Shown here: positions 17,596 through 26,481 of the stretch, one piece after another
Position numbering within the stretch: the first letter of the stretch is position 1
How the letters are laid out: every line of letters begins with the position of its first letter
Origin: CAWJMD01 sp963843835
GTDB lineage: Bacteria > Actinomycetota > Actinomycetes > Actinomycetales > CAWJMD01
Assembly: GCA_963843835.1 (NCBI GenBank)
Contig: CAWJMD010000001.1
Location: 1,116,001 to 1,180,000, forward strand
Direction of reading: 5' to 3'
Length of the DNA: 64,000 nucleotides
Notes under the pieces: generated by a model
What the model was told of the DNA's origin: nothing
Databases searched by the model: none
Seen by the model: only the letters and a program-made list of their open reading frames with translations
Translations under genes and position numbers: made by a program

Positions 17596-20163
17596 GTGAG
17601 AGCGATTCGACGGTTCACCGTCCGCACAGTCCTGCCCGGCACGATCGGCGCCCTCGGCCAGCTGGCCCTGAACCTGCGGTGGTCGTGGCACGCCCCCACG
17701 CGCGACCTCTTCGCGTCGATGGACCCCCAGCGCTGGAACGCGCGGCGGCGGCACGACCCGGTGCGCCTGCTCGGCGACCTGCCACCCGAGCGCCTGATCG
17801 AGCTGGCCGCGGACCCGGAGTTCGTCAACCGGGTGAGGGCGGCGGCCGAGGACCTGAACAGCTACCTCACCGAGCCGCGCTGGTACCAGGGCCTCGACGA
17901 CGACCCGCCGGCCTCCATCGCGTACTTCAGCCCGGAGTACGGGATCACCTCGGTGCTGCCGCAGTACTCGGGCGGTCTCGGGATCCTGGCGGGCGACCAC
18001 CTGAAGAGCGCGTCCGACCTGGGCGTGCCGATCACCGGGGTGGGCCTGCTCTACAAGAGCGGCTACTTCAAGCAGTCCCTCTCCCCGGACGGGTGGCAGA
18101 CCGAGGACTACCCGGTGCTCGACCCCGACGAGCTGCCGCTGACGCTGTTGCGAGAGGACGACGGCACGCCCTGCGAGGTCGTCGTCGAGCTGCCTGGGGG
18201 ACGACGCCTCGTGGCCCACGTCTGGAAGGCGGACGTGGGTCGCGTCCCGCTGCTGCTGCTCGACTCGGACGTGCCCGAGAACGACGACGCCGCGCGCTCC
18301 ATCACCGACCGCCTCTACGGCGGCGGGGGAGAGCACCGCCTCCAGCAGGAGATGCTGCTCGGCATCGGCGGCGTCCGGGCCCTGCGGCTGTGGTCGCGGC
18401 TGTCGGGCTCGCCGGCCCCGGAGGTCTTCCACACCAACGAGGGGCACGCGGGCTTCCTCGGCCTGGAGCGGATCCGCGAGGTGATGGGCGAGGGCCTGTC
18501 GTTCGACGAGGCGATGTCCGCGGTCAAGGCCGCCACCGTCTTCACCACGCACACGCCCGTCCCCGCGGGCATCGACCGGTTCGGCGCCGACCAGATCGAG
18601 CTGTACCTGGGTGGCTCGGGCGTTCTCGGCGACCTGCCGATGGACCGCGTCCTGGCACTCGGTGCCGAGGACTACGCCGGGGGCCATGCCGGGGTCTTCA
18701 ACATGGCGGTGATGGGGCTGCGCCTCGCGCAGCGCGCGAACGGCGTCTCCCAGCTGCACGGCCACGTGAGCCGCGGCATGTTCGAGGGCCTGTGGCCGGG
18801 CTTCGACGAGACCGAGGTGCCGATCGCGTCCATCACCAACGGCGTCCACGCCCCCACCTGGGTCGACCGGCGGGTGTTCGAGGTCGCGGAGAAGCACATC
18901 GGGGCCGAGATGGTCACCGAGGCCCGCGGCTGGGAACGGGTCGGGGAGGTGCCCGCCGCGGAGATCTGGCGGGTGCGCCGTGAGATGCGTGCCCAGCTCG
19001 TCGAGGACGCGCGCCGGCGCGTGCGTGCGTCCTGGATCACCCGCGGCTCGAGCCCGGCCGAGCTGGGCTGGGTCGACGACGTTCTGGATCCCGACGTGCT
19101 GACGATCGGTTTCGCGCGGCGCGTGCCGACCTACAAGCGACTGACGCTGATGCTGCGCGACCCCGAGCGGCTGAAGGCGATGCTGCTGCACCCCCAGCAC
19201 CCGGTCCAGCTCGTGATCGCGGGCAAGTCGCACCCCGCGGACGACCAGGGCAAGCGGCTGATCCAGCAGCTGGTGCAGTTCGCGGACGACCCGGAGGTCC
19301 GGCACCGCATCGTCTTCCTGCCCAACTACGACATCGAGATGGCGCAGACGCTCTATCCCGGGTGCGACGTGTGGCTGAACAACCCGCTGCGCCCGCTCGA
19401 GGCCTGCGGCACGTCCGGGATGAAGGCGGCGCTCAACGGCTGCCTCAACCTCTCGATCCTCGACGGGTGGTGGGACGAGTGGTTCGACGGTGAGAACGGT
19501 TGGGCCATCCCGACCGCCGACGGCGTCGACGACCCCGACAAGCGGGACGACCTCGAGGCCGCGGGGCTCTACGACCTGGTCGCCCGGCAGGTGGCCCCCC
19601 GCTTCTACGACCGGGACGAGAACGGCCTGCCGGGCCGGTGGCTGGAGATGGTGCGTCACACCCTTGGCACGCTCGGCCCCAAGGTGCTCGCGTCGCGCAT
19701 GGTCGGCGACTACGTCCAGCGGCTCTACGTGCCGGCCGCGCACGGAGGCCGCGCGCTGAACGGCCCCGGGTACGCCGGTGCGAAGGACCTCGCCGCGTGG
19801 ACGAGGCGGGTCCGTGGCGCGTGGGACGGCGTGCGCGTCGACCACGTCGAGTCGTCCGGCATCGGCGACTCACCGCAGGTCGGGGAGGTGCTGGGCGTCC
19901 GCGCCTACGTGTCGCTCGGCTCGCTCGAGCCCGCCGACGTGAGGGTGGAGGTGCGCTACGGACGCGTCAACGAGCGCGACGAGATGGACGACACGCGCGC
20001 TCAGGTGCTGGAGCACGTCGAGAGCTACGAGGACGGTCGTCACCAGTTCGCGGGCGACGTGACCCTCGGTCGCACCGGCGCCTTCGGGTACACGGTGCGG
20101 GTCCTGCCCTTCCACGAGGGACAGGTCAGCACCGCGGAGACCGGCCTGGTCGCCAGCGCCTAG
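17596..20163 (+). CDS. glgP: Alpha-glucan (glycogen) phosphorylase, actinobacterial type
   Basis: 855 residues. It releases glucose 1-phosphate from alpha-1,4-glucan using phosphate and pyridoxal phosphate. Residues 10-110 form the N-terminal domain typical of this shorter bacterial class (LGQLALNLRWSWH). The active site includes AYFSPEYGI, GGLGILAGDHLKSASDLG, HTNEGHAGF, ITNGVHAPTW and EACGTSGMKAALNG with the PLP lysine near residue 610. GTG 17596 was chosen because a TACGCT hexamer lies 8 nt upstream; the frame is open 27 codons further. It is divergent from glgE. Its TAG overlaps the glgX stop tail to tail. Confidence 0.95.
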   Translation: MRAIRRFTVRTVLPGTIGALGQLALNLRWSWHAPTRDLFASMDPQRWNARRRHDPVRLLGDLPPERLIELAADPEFVNRVRAAAEDLNSYLTEPRWYQGLDDDPPASIAYFSPEYGITSVLPQYSGGLGILAGDHLKSASDLGVPITGVGLLYKSGYFKQSLSPDGWQTEDYPVLDPDELPLTLLREDDGTPCEVVVELPGGRRLVAHVWKADVGRVPLLLLDSDVPENDDAARSITDRLYGGGGEHRLQQEMLLGIGGVRALRLWSRLSGSPAPEVFHTNEGHAGFLGLERIREVMGEGLSFDEAMSAVKAATVFTTHTPVPAGIDRFGADQIELYLGGSGVLGDLPMDRVLALGAEDYAGGHAGVFNMAVMGLRLAQRANGVSQLHGHVSRGMFEGLWPGFDETEVPIASITNGVHAPTWVDRRVFEVAEKHIGAEMVTEARGWERVGEVPAAEIWRVRREMRAQLVEDARRRVRASWITRGSSPAELGWVDDVLDPDVLTIGFARRVPTYKRLTLMLRDPERLKAMLLHPQHPVQLVIAGKSHPADDQGKRLIQQLVQFADDPEVRHRIVFLPNYDIEMAQTLYPGCDVWLNNPLRPLEACGTSGMKAALNGCLNLSILDGWWDEWFDGENGWAIPTADGVDDPDKRDDLEAAGLYDLVARQVAPRFYDRDENGLPGRWLEMVRHTLGTLGPKVLASRMVGDYVQRLYVPAAHGGRALNGPGYAGAKDLAAWTRRVRGAWDGVRVDHVESSGIGDSPQVGEVLGVRAYVSLGSLEPADVRVEVRYGRVNERDEMDDTRAQVLEHVESYEDGRHQFAGDVTLGRTGAFGYTVRVLPFHEGQVSTAETGLVASA

Positions 20164-22409
20164 GTACGCACCGGGTCCGCGACGTAGAGCCGCAGGCTGC
20201 GGCCCGGCACGCACACCGTGGTGCCGGGCGCGGGGCTGTCCTCTTCGCCTGGGGTGTCCGGGTGATCGAGCGCGCTGTCCCACACCAGGTTCCAGCTCGA
20301 CGCCCAGGGTGCGCCGGGCAGCCTGACGTCGACCGGCTCTCGGTGCCCCTGCACGAGCACGAGCGCCGAGCTTCCGCCGACCGGTTCCCCGTGCAGGTAC
20401 ATCGCGAGGGCGCGCAGCGACGGGTCGTGCCACCGGTCGTGGTGCATCGGCTCGGCATCCGGGCCGAACCAGGCCAGGTCGGTGGTGGCGTCGGCGTGCA
20501 CCTGCCGTCCGTCGGGACGGGCGGCGCGGCGCAGCACAGGGTGCTCCCGTCGCAGGGCCAGGAGCGTCCGCACGTGCGCGGTGAGGGCCTCCTCGTGCGT
20601 CCCCGCCGTCCAGTCGACCCACGTGGTCGGGTCATCGAGGCAGTAGGCGTTGTTGTTGCCCCCCTGGGTGCGTCCACGCTCATCGCCGGCCGTCAGCATC
20701 GGCGTGCCGGTGGAGAGCAGGAGCGTGCCGAGGAGGGCGCGCATGCTCGCGCGGCGCTCCGCACCGACCCGCCCGTCCCGGCTCGGGCCCTCGACGCCGT
20801 GGTTCCAGGTGCGGTTGTCGCCGTGCCCGTCCCTGTTGCCCTCGCCGTTGGCATCGTTGTGCTTCTGCTCGTAGCTGACGGCGTCGGCCAGCGTGAAGCC
20901 GTCGTGCGAGGTGACGAAGTTGACGCTGGCCCAGGCCGCCCGGCTGACCCGGTCGGCAGAGGCCGCCACGGAGAAGAAGTCGGACGAGCCGGCGAGGCGC
21001 GTCGCCAGCTCACGCAGGTCACCGCCGCGATGGTGGCCGTGGCTGACCGCGTGACGGGCGGCGGCCGCGTCGGCGAGCCAGAACGAGCGGATGCCGTCCC
21101 GGAACCTGTCGTTCCACTCGGCGAACGGGGGTGGGAACTGCCCGGTGCGCCACCCGTGCGTCCCGAGGTCCCAGGGCTCGGCGACCAGCTTGGTCTGCTG
21201 CAGCACCGGGTCGGTCCGGGCGGCCACGAGGAACGGGTGGTCGGCCTCGTAGCCGTCCGCGCCGCGCCTGCCGTCACCCCGTGCGAGGGCGGGGGCGAGG
21301 TCGAAGCGGAAGCCGTCGACCCCGAACCGCTCGACCCAGTAGCGCATCGAGTCGAGCGCCATCCCCACCACCCTCGGGTGGGAGAAGTCGAGCGTGTTCC
21401 CGCAGCCGGTCACGTCGACGTCGCGTCCGTGCTCGTCGAGCCGGTAGTACGAGGCGTTGTCGAGGCCCCTCCACGACAGCGTCGGTCCGTCGGCGCCCGC
21501 CTCGCAGCTGTGGTTGTAGACGACGTCGAGCAGCACCTCGAGGCCGGCCTCGTGCAGCGTCCGGATGCTGCGAGCGACCTCGTCCAGCACGCCCGTCGCC
21601 CCCTGCGCCCTGGCCGCGGCGCTGACGTACCGGGGCTCGGGGGCGAAGAACGACAACGTGTTGTAGCCCCAGTAGTTGTTCATGCCGCGCCGCGCCAGGG
21701 AGGGCTCGTCGCCGATCGCGAACGCGGGAAGCAGCTCGACCGCGGTGACACCGAGGCCGACCAGGTACTCGACGACCGCGGGGTGCGCCAGGCCTGCCCA
21801 GGTGCCCCGCTGCTCGGCGGGCACGTCGGGGTGCTGCATCGTCAGGCCGCGCAGGTGGGCCTCGTACACCACCGTGCGGTCCCAGCGGGTCATGGGGCGC
21901 GCCGCGCCGGTCCCGGCCGTCGCCCCGGCGTCGGGGGCGGGTACCAGGACGCCGACACGCACCGACCCGGCGCTGTCCGTGCTGTCGCTCAGCCGGGCGC
22001 CCGCGGGCCCGTCGACGGGCTCCCACTCCTCGTCGACCATGTGCCCGAACACGGCCTGCCCCCAGATGGTCCGGCCCTCGACGACCCGGGCGTAGGGGTC
22101 GAGCAGCAGCTTGGCGGGGTTGTGCCGGTGGCCTTGCTCGGGTGCCCAGGGGCCGTGCACCCGCAGGCCGTACCGCTGACCCGCCCGTGCCTGCGGCAGG
22201 AGCCCGTGCCAGACGCCGTCGGTGGTGTGGGGGAGGCTGATCCGCCGCTCGTCCCCGAGCGCGTCGGCCGAGCCGGAGAACAGGCACACCTCGACGGCCT
22301 CGGCGTGGGCGGCGAAGACCGCGGCACGCGCCCCCTGCCCCCCGGGCTCGAGGTGGACCCCCAGGGGCCACGGACGGCTGGTGGGGCTGCTGGGACGGGT
22401 CCGGGTCAC
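20160..22409 (-). CDS. glgX: Glycogen debranching enzyme (GH13, GlgX/isoamylase type)
   Basis: 749 residues. It hydrolyses alpha-1,6 branches left after phosphorylase action. A CBM48 module occupies the first about 150 residues (WPLGVHLEPGG). The catalytic barrel carries GMNNYWGYNTLSFFAP, DVVYNHSCE, GVDGFRFDLAPAL (nucleophile Asp near 368), LVAEPWDLG (Glu near 409) and VTSHDGFTLAD (Asp near 500). The sequence GGNNNAYCLDD is also typical of GlgX. GTG 22409 was chosen because CACACT lies 6 nt upstream. Its stop codon shares the CTAG at 20160-20163 with glgP. It is divergent from the YbjN gene across only 41 bp. Confidence 0.95.
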   Translation of the reverse strand: MTRTRPSSPTSRPWPLGVHLEPGGQGARAAVFAAHAEAVEVCLFSGSADALGDERRISLPHTTDGVWHGLLPQARAGQRYGLRVHGPWAPEQGHRHNPAKLLLDPYARVVEGRTIWGQAVFGHMVDEEWEPVDGPAGARLSDSTDSAGSVRVGVLVPAPDAGATAGTGAARPMTRWDRTVVYEAHLRGLTMQHPDVPAEQRGTWAGLAHPAVVEYLVGLGVTAVELLPAFAIGDEPSLARRGMNNYWGYNTLSFFAPEPRYVSAAARAQGATGVLDEVARSIRTLHEAGLEVLLDVVYNHSCEAGADGPTLSWRGLDNASYYRLDEHGRDVDVTGCGNTLDFSHPRVVGMALDSMRYWVERFGVDGFRFDLAPALARGDGRRGADGYEADHPFLVAARTDPVLQQTKLVAEPWDLGTHGWRTGQFPPPFAEWNDRFRDGIRSFWLADAAAARHAVSHGHHRGGDLRELATRLAGSSDFFSVAASADRVSRAAWASVNFVTSHDGFTLADAVSYEQKHNDANGEGNRDGHGDNRTWNHGVEGPSRDGRVGAERRASMRALLGTLLLSTGTPMLTAGDERGRTQGGNNNAYCLDDPTTWVDWTAGTHEEALTAHVRTLLALRREHPVLRRAARPDGRQVHADATTDLAWFGPDAEPMHHDRWHDPSLRALAMYLHGEPVGGSSALVLVQGHREPVDVRLPGAPWASSWNLVWDSALDHPDTPGEEDSPAPGTTVCVPGRSLRLYVADPVRT

Positions 22410-22415
22410 CGGAGA

Positions 22416-22444
22416 AGTGTGGCCGACGAGCCGGTCGTTACGGT
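22416..22444. promoter_or_regulatory. Divergent leaderless promoters of glgX and the YbjN gene
   Basis: CACACT on the minus strand (22421-22416) lies 6 nt before glgX GTG 22409. TACGGT on the plus strand (22439-22444) lies 6 nt before ATG 22451. With 41 bp between the start codons, each -35 region must lie in or next to the other gene's promoter. Confidence 0.45.
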
Positions 22445-22450
22445 GGAGGC

Positions 22451-22972
22451 ATGAGCGATCCCACCTCGCTGCCCAACTTCCCGCCCCCGGCCGACGAGCA
22501 CCCACTGCGCGGCCGGGTCCTCGACGCGCTCGCCGACGCCGGCATGGCGCCCAACCTCGACGCGGACGGCGACGTCGCCGTGGTGCTGAACGAGCAGAAG
22601 CTGTTCGTGCGGTGCGTCGACGGCGACGTGCCGATGATGCGGGTCTTCGGCCAGTGGCGGATCGGTGACGCCGTGTCCTCGGACGAGATGACCCGGCTCC
22701 GCGCGGCCAGTCGGGTCACCGCGACGGTGAACCTCGTCAAGGTCAGCGTCCACGACGACATCCTCGTCGTCGCGGCCGACTGCGTGGTGACACCCGGGTC
22801 GAGCCTCGAGGTGCTCCTGGGCACGGCCATCAACCTGGTGCTCTCCGCGGTCAAGGTGTGGCACGTCGAGGCCGGAGGCGTCGTCGAGGACGATCCCGAC
22901 GAGGCCGGGCCGGGCTCGCCCGGGGCCGACGGGTCCCCCGGCGACGACGAGCGTCGCGGGGGTCCCGCCTGA
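22451..22972 (+). CDS. YbjN domain-containing protein
   Basis: 173 residues from an ATG preceded by both GGAGG and a TACGGT hexamer. The conserved core (residues 20-125) shows VLNEQKLFVRCVDGDVPMMRVFGQWRI and VNLVKVSVHDDILVVAADC, typical of the YbjN/type III chaperone-like fold. After residue 135 comes an acidic, Gly/Asp/Pro-rich tail that looks disordered. YbjN proteins are small cytoplasmic proteins of unclear function, sometimes tied to stress or motility. It is divergent from glgX; no metabolic link is evident. Confidence 0.8.
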   Translation: MSDPTSLPNFPPPADEHPLRGRVLDALADAGMAPNLDADGDVAVVLNEQKLFVRCVDGDVPMMRVFGQWRIGDAVSSDEMTRLRAASRVTATVNLVKVSVHDDILVVAADCVVTPGSSLEVLLGTAINLVLSAVKVWHVEAGGVVEDDPDEAGPGSPGADGSPGDDERRGGPA

Positions 22973-23083
22973 GCTCGGAGGACCCTGGGTCGGTCCGGTG
23001 CCGTCGACTAGGGTCGGCTCCACCAGGCGGAGGCCGGCGTGACGTCCCGCCGCCCCGAGGCACACGAGCGACGAGGTGGTCCG

Positions 23084-23863
23084 ATGGGTGAGTTCGTACG
23101 GCTCGAGGTCGAGGACGGTGTCGGCACCATCCGGCTTGACCGTCCGAAGATGAACGCCCTCAGCACGCAGGTGCAGGACGAGATCGCGGCCGCCGCGCGC
23201 GAGGCGGGCGAGCGGCGCGACGTCAGCGCGGTGATCGTCTACGGGGGCGAGAAGGTCTTCGCCGCGGGCGCGGACATCAAGCAGATGCAGGCGATGACGT
23301 ACACCGACATGGTCGACCGCTCGAGGGCGCTGCAGGCCAGCGTGTCGGCCGTCGCCGACATCCCCAAGCCCACGTTGGCGGCCATCACGGGATACGCGCT
23401 CGGAGGTGGCTGCGAGCTCGCGCTCTGCTGCGACTTCAGGATCTGCGGCGACGACGCCAAGCTCGGCCAGCCCGAGATCCTGCTGGGCGTCATCCCCGGG
23501 GCCGGGGGCACCCAGCGCCTGCCGCGCCTCGTGGGCACGGCCAGGGCCAAGGACCTGATCTACTCCGGCCGCTTCGTCGACGCGGCCGAGGCGCTACGGA
23601 TCGGCCTGGTCGATCGCGTTGTGGCCCCCGGCGACGTGTACTCGGCTGCGCGCGAGTGGGTCTCGCGCTACGTGGGTGGTCCGGCCTACGCGCTGCGCGC
23701 GGCCAAGGAGGCGATCGACCGGGGCACCGAGACCGACCTCGCCACCGGTCTCGAGATCGAGCGCGTGCAGTTCGCCGGCCTCTTCGCCACCAGTGACCGC
23801 GCCGCAGGGATGGAGTCCTTCCTCGAGAAGGGTCCCGGTAAGGCCGTGTTCGAGGGGCGATGA
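23084..23863 (+). CDS. Enoyl-CoA hydratase/isomerase family protein
   Basis: 259 residues. It probably hydrates 2-enoyl-CoA in fatty-acid or amino-acid degradation. Crotonase-fold motifs: AGADIKQMQAMT (first oxyanion-hole strand), ITGYALGGGCELALCCDFRI (second oxyanion Gly and a catalytic Glu region) and PEILLGVIPGAGGTQRLPRLVG with the second catalytic Glu/Gly. Length is normal. The start ATG 23084 has GAGGTGG upstream; an in-frame GTG at 23039 is less likely. It is convergent with the GH57 gene (29 bp) and two genes from etfBA, whose electron-transfer flavoprotein serves acyl-CoA dehydrogenases. That fits beta-oxidation. Confidence 0.9.
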   Translation: MGEFVRLEVEDGVGTIRLDRPKMNALSTQVQDEIAAAAREAGERRDVSAVIVYGGEKVFAAGADIKQMQAMTYTDMVDRSRALQASVSAVADIPKPTLAAITGYALGGGCELALCCDFRICGDDAKLGQPEILLGVIPGAGGTQRLPRLVGTARAKDLIYSGRFVDAAEALRIGLVDRVVAPGDVYSAAREWVSRYVGGPAYALRAAKEAIDRGTETDLATGLEIERVQFAGLFATSDRAAGMESFLEKGPGKAVFEGR

Positions 23864-23892
23864 CGCTGCGGCGGGGGTCCACGACGGGTGAG

Positions 23893-25431
23893 TCACCCAC
23901 TGGCCGCGACCAGGGCGCGCGCGTCGAGCCAGGCGAACGGCCCGTCGACCGCTCGTTGGCGCTCCGCCTCGGCGCGGGCCGCGCGTCGTCCCGTCTCGTC
24001 GGTAGCCGACTCGCAGAGGCCGGCCAGGCGGTGGAAGGCCTCGGCGTGTCCCTGTGCGCGGAGCCGCGCGTGGTCGGCCTCCTGGTGCCTCGTGACCATC
24101 GACGCCCAGTCGCTGCTGAGGGCGAGCATCGCCTGGCGCACGAGCTGGTCGAGCTCAGGGCGCCGGAACGACCAGCCACGCGACGACCTGACCACGTCCA
24201 CCAGCCGACGTTGGACCCTGGCCCCCTCGTCGAGGATCGCCGTGACCGCGGGTCCGGACCACGTCGACCAGTCGCCGCCGCCGTCCCACGACCCGTCGGC
24301 GAGGTCCACCGTGCCGCGCACCAGTGAGGGGTGGTGCTCGTCCCCGTGCACGGCCCGGTCGAGCGTGGTGAGCCGGACGCCCGCCTTCGGCAGCTCGCGC
24401 AGCACCCGTTCAAGGAACGCCGGCCCCTCGTGCCACCAGTGGCCGAACAGCTCGGTGTCGTAGGCCGCGACCACGAGCCCGGCAGACCCCTCACGCGCTG
24501 CGACGTCGAGGAGCCTCCCGCGGACGGCGACGACGAAGGCGTCGGCGTCCTGTCGCGTCTGGGCAGCGGCGTCGACGGGGCGGTACCAGGGGTCCGCGGT
24601 GCGACCGGACCCCAGGTCCCCGGCGTGGAGGTCGCGGTACACCGGGGACGTGGGGTACCCGGTCCGTGAGGACCAGACGAGGTCGGTGACCGCGAGGTCG
24701 CGGGCCACCGCGACGACGTCCGTCGCGCCCATCCTCCAGGCCGAGTGCACCGAGCGGGACGAGGCCGCGAACGTGGCCTCGTCGTAGACGACGTGGGTGA
24801 CACCGGCCGCCGCGTAGGTGTCCTGGAGTCCGTCGCGGTGCCCGCACTCCGGGGACCACAGGCCGGCGGGTCGCTGCGACCGGCGCCATCGGGCGTCGTC
24901 CAGTCCGCACTGCAGCGCCCACCGCGCCACGTCCGGCTCGAGCAGGGGCAGGAAGGGATGGGTGGCCGGGCCCGAGAGCAGCTCGACCACGCCGTCCTCG
25001 GCGAGGGTGCGCAGCACCGCCGACCCGCCGTGTCGCCAGGCACCTGACAGCTCCTCGAGCGACAGGTTCGCCGCGCGGAACTCGTGCGCGGCCACGGCCC
25101 GCACCCCGTCGCCGCCGCGTCCGCCGGCCTGGTGCCTGGCCCGAAGCCACCAGTCATCGGCCCAGGCCCGGACGCCATCCAGCGCGGCGACGGAGTCGAG
25201 CTGCTCGGCCAGGACGGGCGTGACGCCGAGCGTCACCAGGTCGCGTCGCCCCTCGTCGGCAAGGCGGCGCAGCATCGACAGGACGGGCACGTACGAGCCG
25301 GTCCAGGCCCGGTACAGCCACTCCTCGCCGACCGGCCCCCGCCCGTGCCCCGTCAGCCACGGCACGTGCGAGTGCAGCACCAGGCAGAACGTCCCCACCG
25401 GGTCCCTCGGGGACGGCGTCGGGTCGGACAC
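23893..25431 (-). CDS. GH57 alpha-glucan branching-type enzyme (DUF1957; Rv3031-like)
   Basis: 512 residues. The GH57 barrel starts at LVLHSHVPWLTGHG near residue 18, with GLWSPECGHRDGL (the nucleophile Glu region) and AYDTELFGHWWHEGP (the conserved Asp region). A helical C-terminal domain of about 110 residues has LALSSDWASMVTR, characteristic of the DUF1957 branching-enzyme class. GTG 25431 was chosen over the open start at 25485 because GGAAGG lies about 8 nt upstream. The M. tuberculosis counterpart (Rv3031) helps make methylglucose lipopolysaccharide. Here the neighbouring methyltransferase and glycosyltransferase are absent, so a role in ordinary glycogen branching is possible. Confidence 0.88.
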   Translation of the reverse strand: MSDPTPSPRDPVGTFCLVLHSHVPWLTGHGRGPVGEEWLYRAWTGSYVPVLSMLRRLADEGRRDLVTLGVTPVLAEQLDSVAALDGVRAWADDWWLRARHQAGGRGGDGVRAVAAHEFRAANLSLEELSGAWRHGGSAVLRTLAEDGVVELLSGPATHPFLPLLEPDVARWALQCGLDDARWRRSQRPAGLWSPECGHRDGLQDTYAAAGVTHVVYDEATFAASSRSVHSAWRMGATDVVAVARDLAVTDLVWSSRTGYPTSPVYRDLHAGDLGSGRTADPWYRPVDAAAQTRQDADAFVVAVRGRLLDVAAREGSAGLVVAAYDTELFGHWWHEGPAFLERVLRELPKAGVRLTTLDRAVHGDEHHPSLVRGTVDLADGSWDGGGDWSTWSGPAVTAILDEGARVQRRLVDVVRSSRGWSFRRPELDQLVRQAMLALSSDWASMVTRHQEADHARLRAQGHAEAFHRLAGLCESATDETGRRAARAEAERQRAVDGPFAWLDARALVAASG

Positions 25432-25492
25432 GTAGCGAGCCTTCCACAGCGCGACGCGAGGAGAGGTGTGCCCAGCGTCACGCACTCTCGCC

Positions 25493-25520
25493 TTGCCCTT
25501 GCGTTACTCGTGGGTAACAT
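25493..25520 (+). promoter_or_regulatory. etfBA promoter with overlapping GTTAC-N6-GTAAC operator
   Basis: TTGCCC (25493-25498) and TAACAT (25515-25520) with a 16-nt spacer form a plausible promoter. A perfect inverted repeat, GTTAC at 25503-25507 and GTAAC at 25514-25518, lies across the spacer and -10. The shape suits a TetR-type dimer that would block RNA polymerase. The start codon is about 138 nt downstream. Confidence 0.55.
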
Positions 25521-25658
25521 CGGACGTGGGCTGCCTCACCCGCCTCCCCGCCGACAGCGCCGGGCTGGCAGGCTGAGGGCATCCCCGGGGCGACCGCCCC
25601 GCACCGGAGCGCCCGGGCCACGAGCCGGGCCACCCAGCCCAGGAGGATCGGTCAGCAC

Positions 25659-26438
25659 ATGAAGATCGTCGTCTGCGTGAAGTACGTCCCCGACGCCTCG
25701 GGGGAGCGGACCTTCGAGGCCGACAACACGACCGACCGCGTCAGCGTCGACGGTCTGCTGTCCGAGCTCGACGAGTACGCGGTCGAGGAGGCCCTCAAGA
25801 TCGTCGAGGCGGGCGAGGGTGAGGTGATCGCGCTGACGATGGGTCCCGAGCAGGCGACCGACGCGGTGCGCAAGTCCCTCCAGATGGGCGTCCACTCGGG
25901 CGTCCACGTGCTCGACGACGCCATCGCCGGGTCGGACGCCCCCGCGACGTCACTGATCCTGTCCGCCGCCGTCCAGAAGATCGGCGACGTCGACCTCGTG
26001 CTCACGGGCATGGCCTCGACCGACGGCACGATGAGCGTGGTCCCCGCGATGCTGGCCGAGCGCCTGGGCCTGCCGCAGGTGACGATGGCGTCCGAGCTGA
26101 CCGTTGACGGCGGCTCGGTCACGATCCGCCGCGACGGCGACGCCTCCACCGAGACGATCACGGCGTCGCTGCCGGCTCTGGTCAGCGTGACCGACCAGAT
26201 CAACGAGCCGCGCTACCCCTCGTTCAAGGGGATCATGGCCGCCAAGAAGAAGCCGCTGGAGACGTGGAGCCTCGCCGACCTGGGCCTCGACCCGTCCGAC
26301 GTCGGCCAGGCCGCCGCCTGGACGGAGGTCCAGTCCTTCACCGCGCGCCCGCCGCGCGAGGCAGGCCAGGTCGTCACCGACGAGGGGGACGGCGGCGCGA
26401 AGCTCGCCGACTTCCTCGTGTCCCGCAAGTTCGTCTGA
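25659..26438 (+). CDS. etfB: Electron transfer flavoprotein subunit beta
   Basis: 259 residues. It pairs with EtfA to pass electrons from acyl-CoA dehydrogenases to the membrane quinone pool, and binds AMP. Family motifs: MKIVVCVKYVPD at the N-terminus, DEYAVEEALKI, LTGMASTDGTMSVVPAMLAERLGLPQ and INEPRYPSFKGIMAAKKKPLE, which is the signature of ETF beta. ATG 25659 has AGGAGG about 14 nt upstream. It is followed after 43 nt by etfA, with its own GGAGAAGGAG site. Expression probably depends on the palindrome-bearing promoter upstream. Confidence 0.96.
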   Translation: MKIVVCVKYVPDASGERTFEADNTTDRVSVDGLLSELDEYAVEEALKIVEAGEGEVIALTMGPEQATDAVRKSLQMGVHSGVHVLDDAIAGSDAPATSLILSAAVQKIGDVDLVLTGMASTDGTMSVVPAMLAERLGLPQVTMASELTVDGGSVTIRRDGDASTETITASLPALVSVTDQINEPRYPSFKGIMAAKKKPLETWSLADLGLDPSDVGQAAAWTEVQSFTARPPREAGQVVTDEGDGGAKLADFLVSRKFV

Positions 26439-26481
26439 GCCTGTCGTCCGCGACCCATCCGGAGAAGGAGAACCGAGCCCG

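Noticed and set aside
19500..22454. Plus-strand open frame of 984 codons over glgP end and glgX
   Set aside because: Overlaps two motif-complete genes in another frame or strand; no domain seen.
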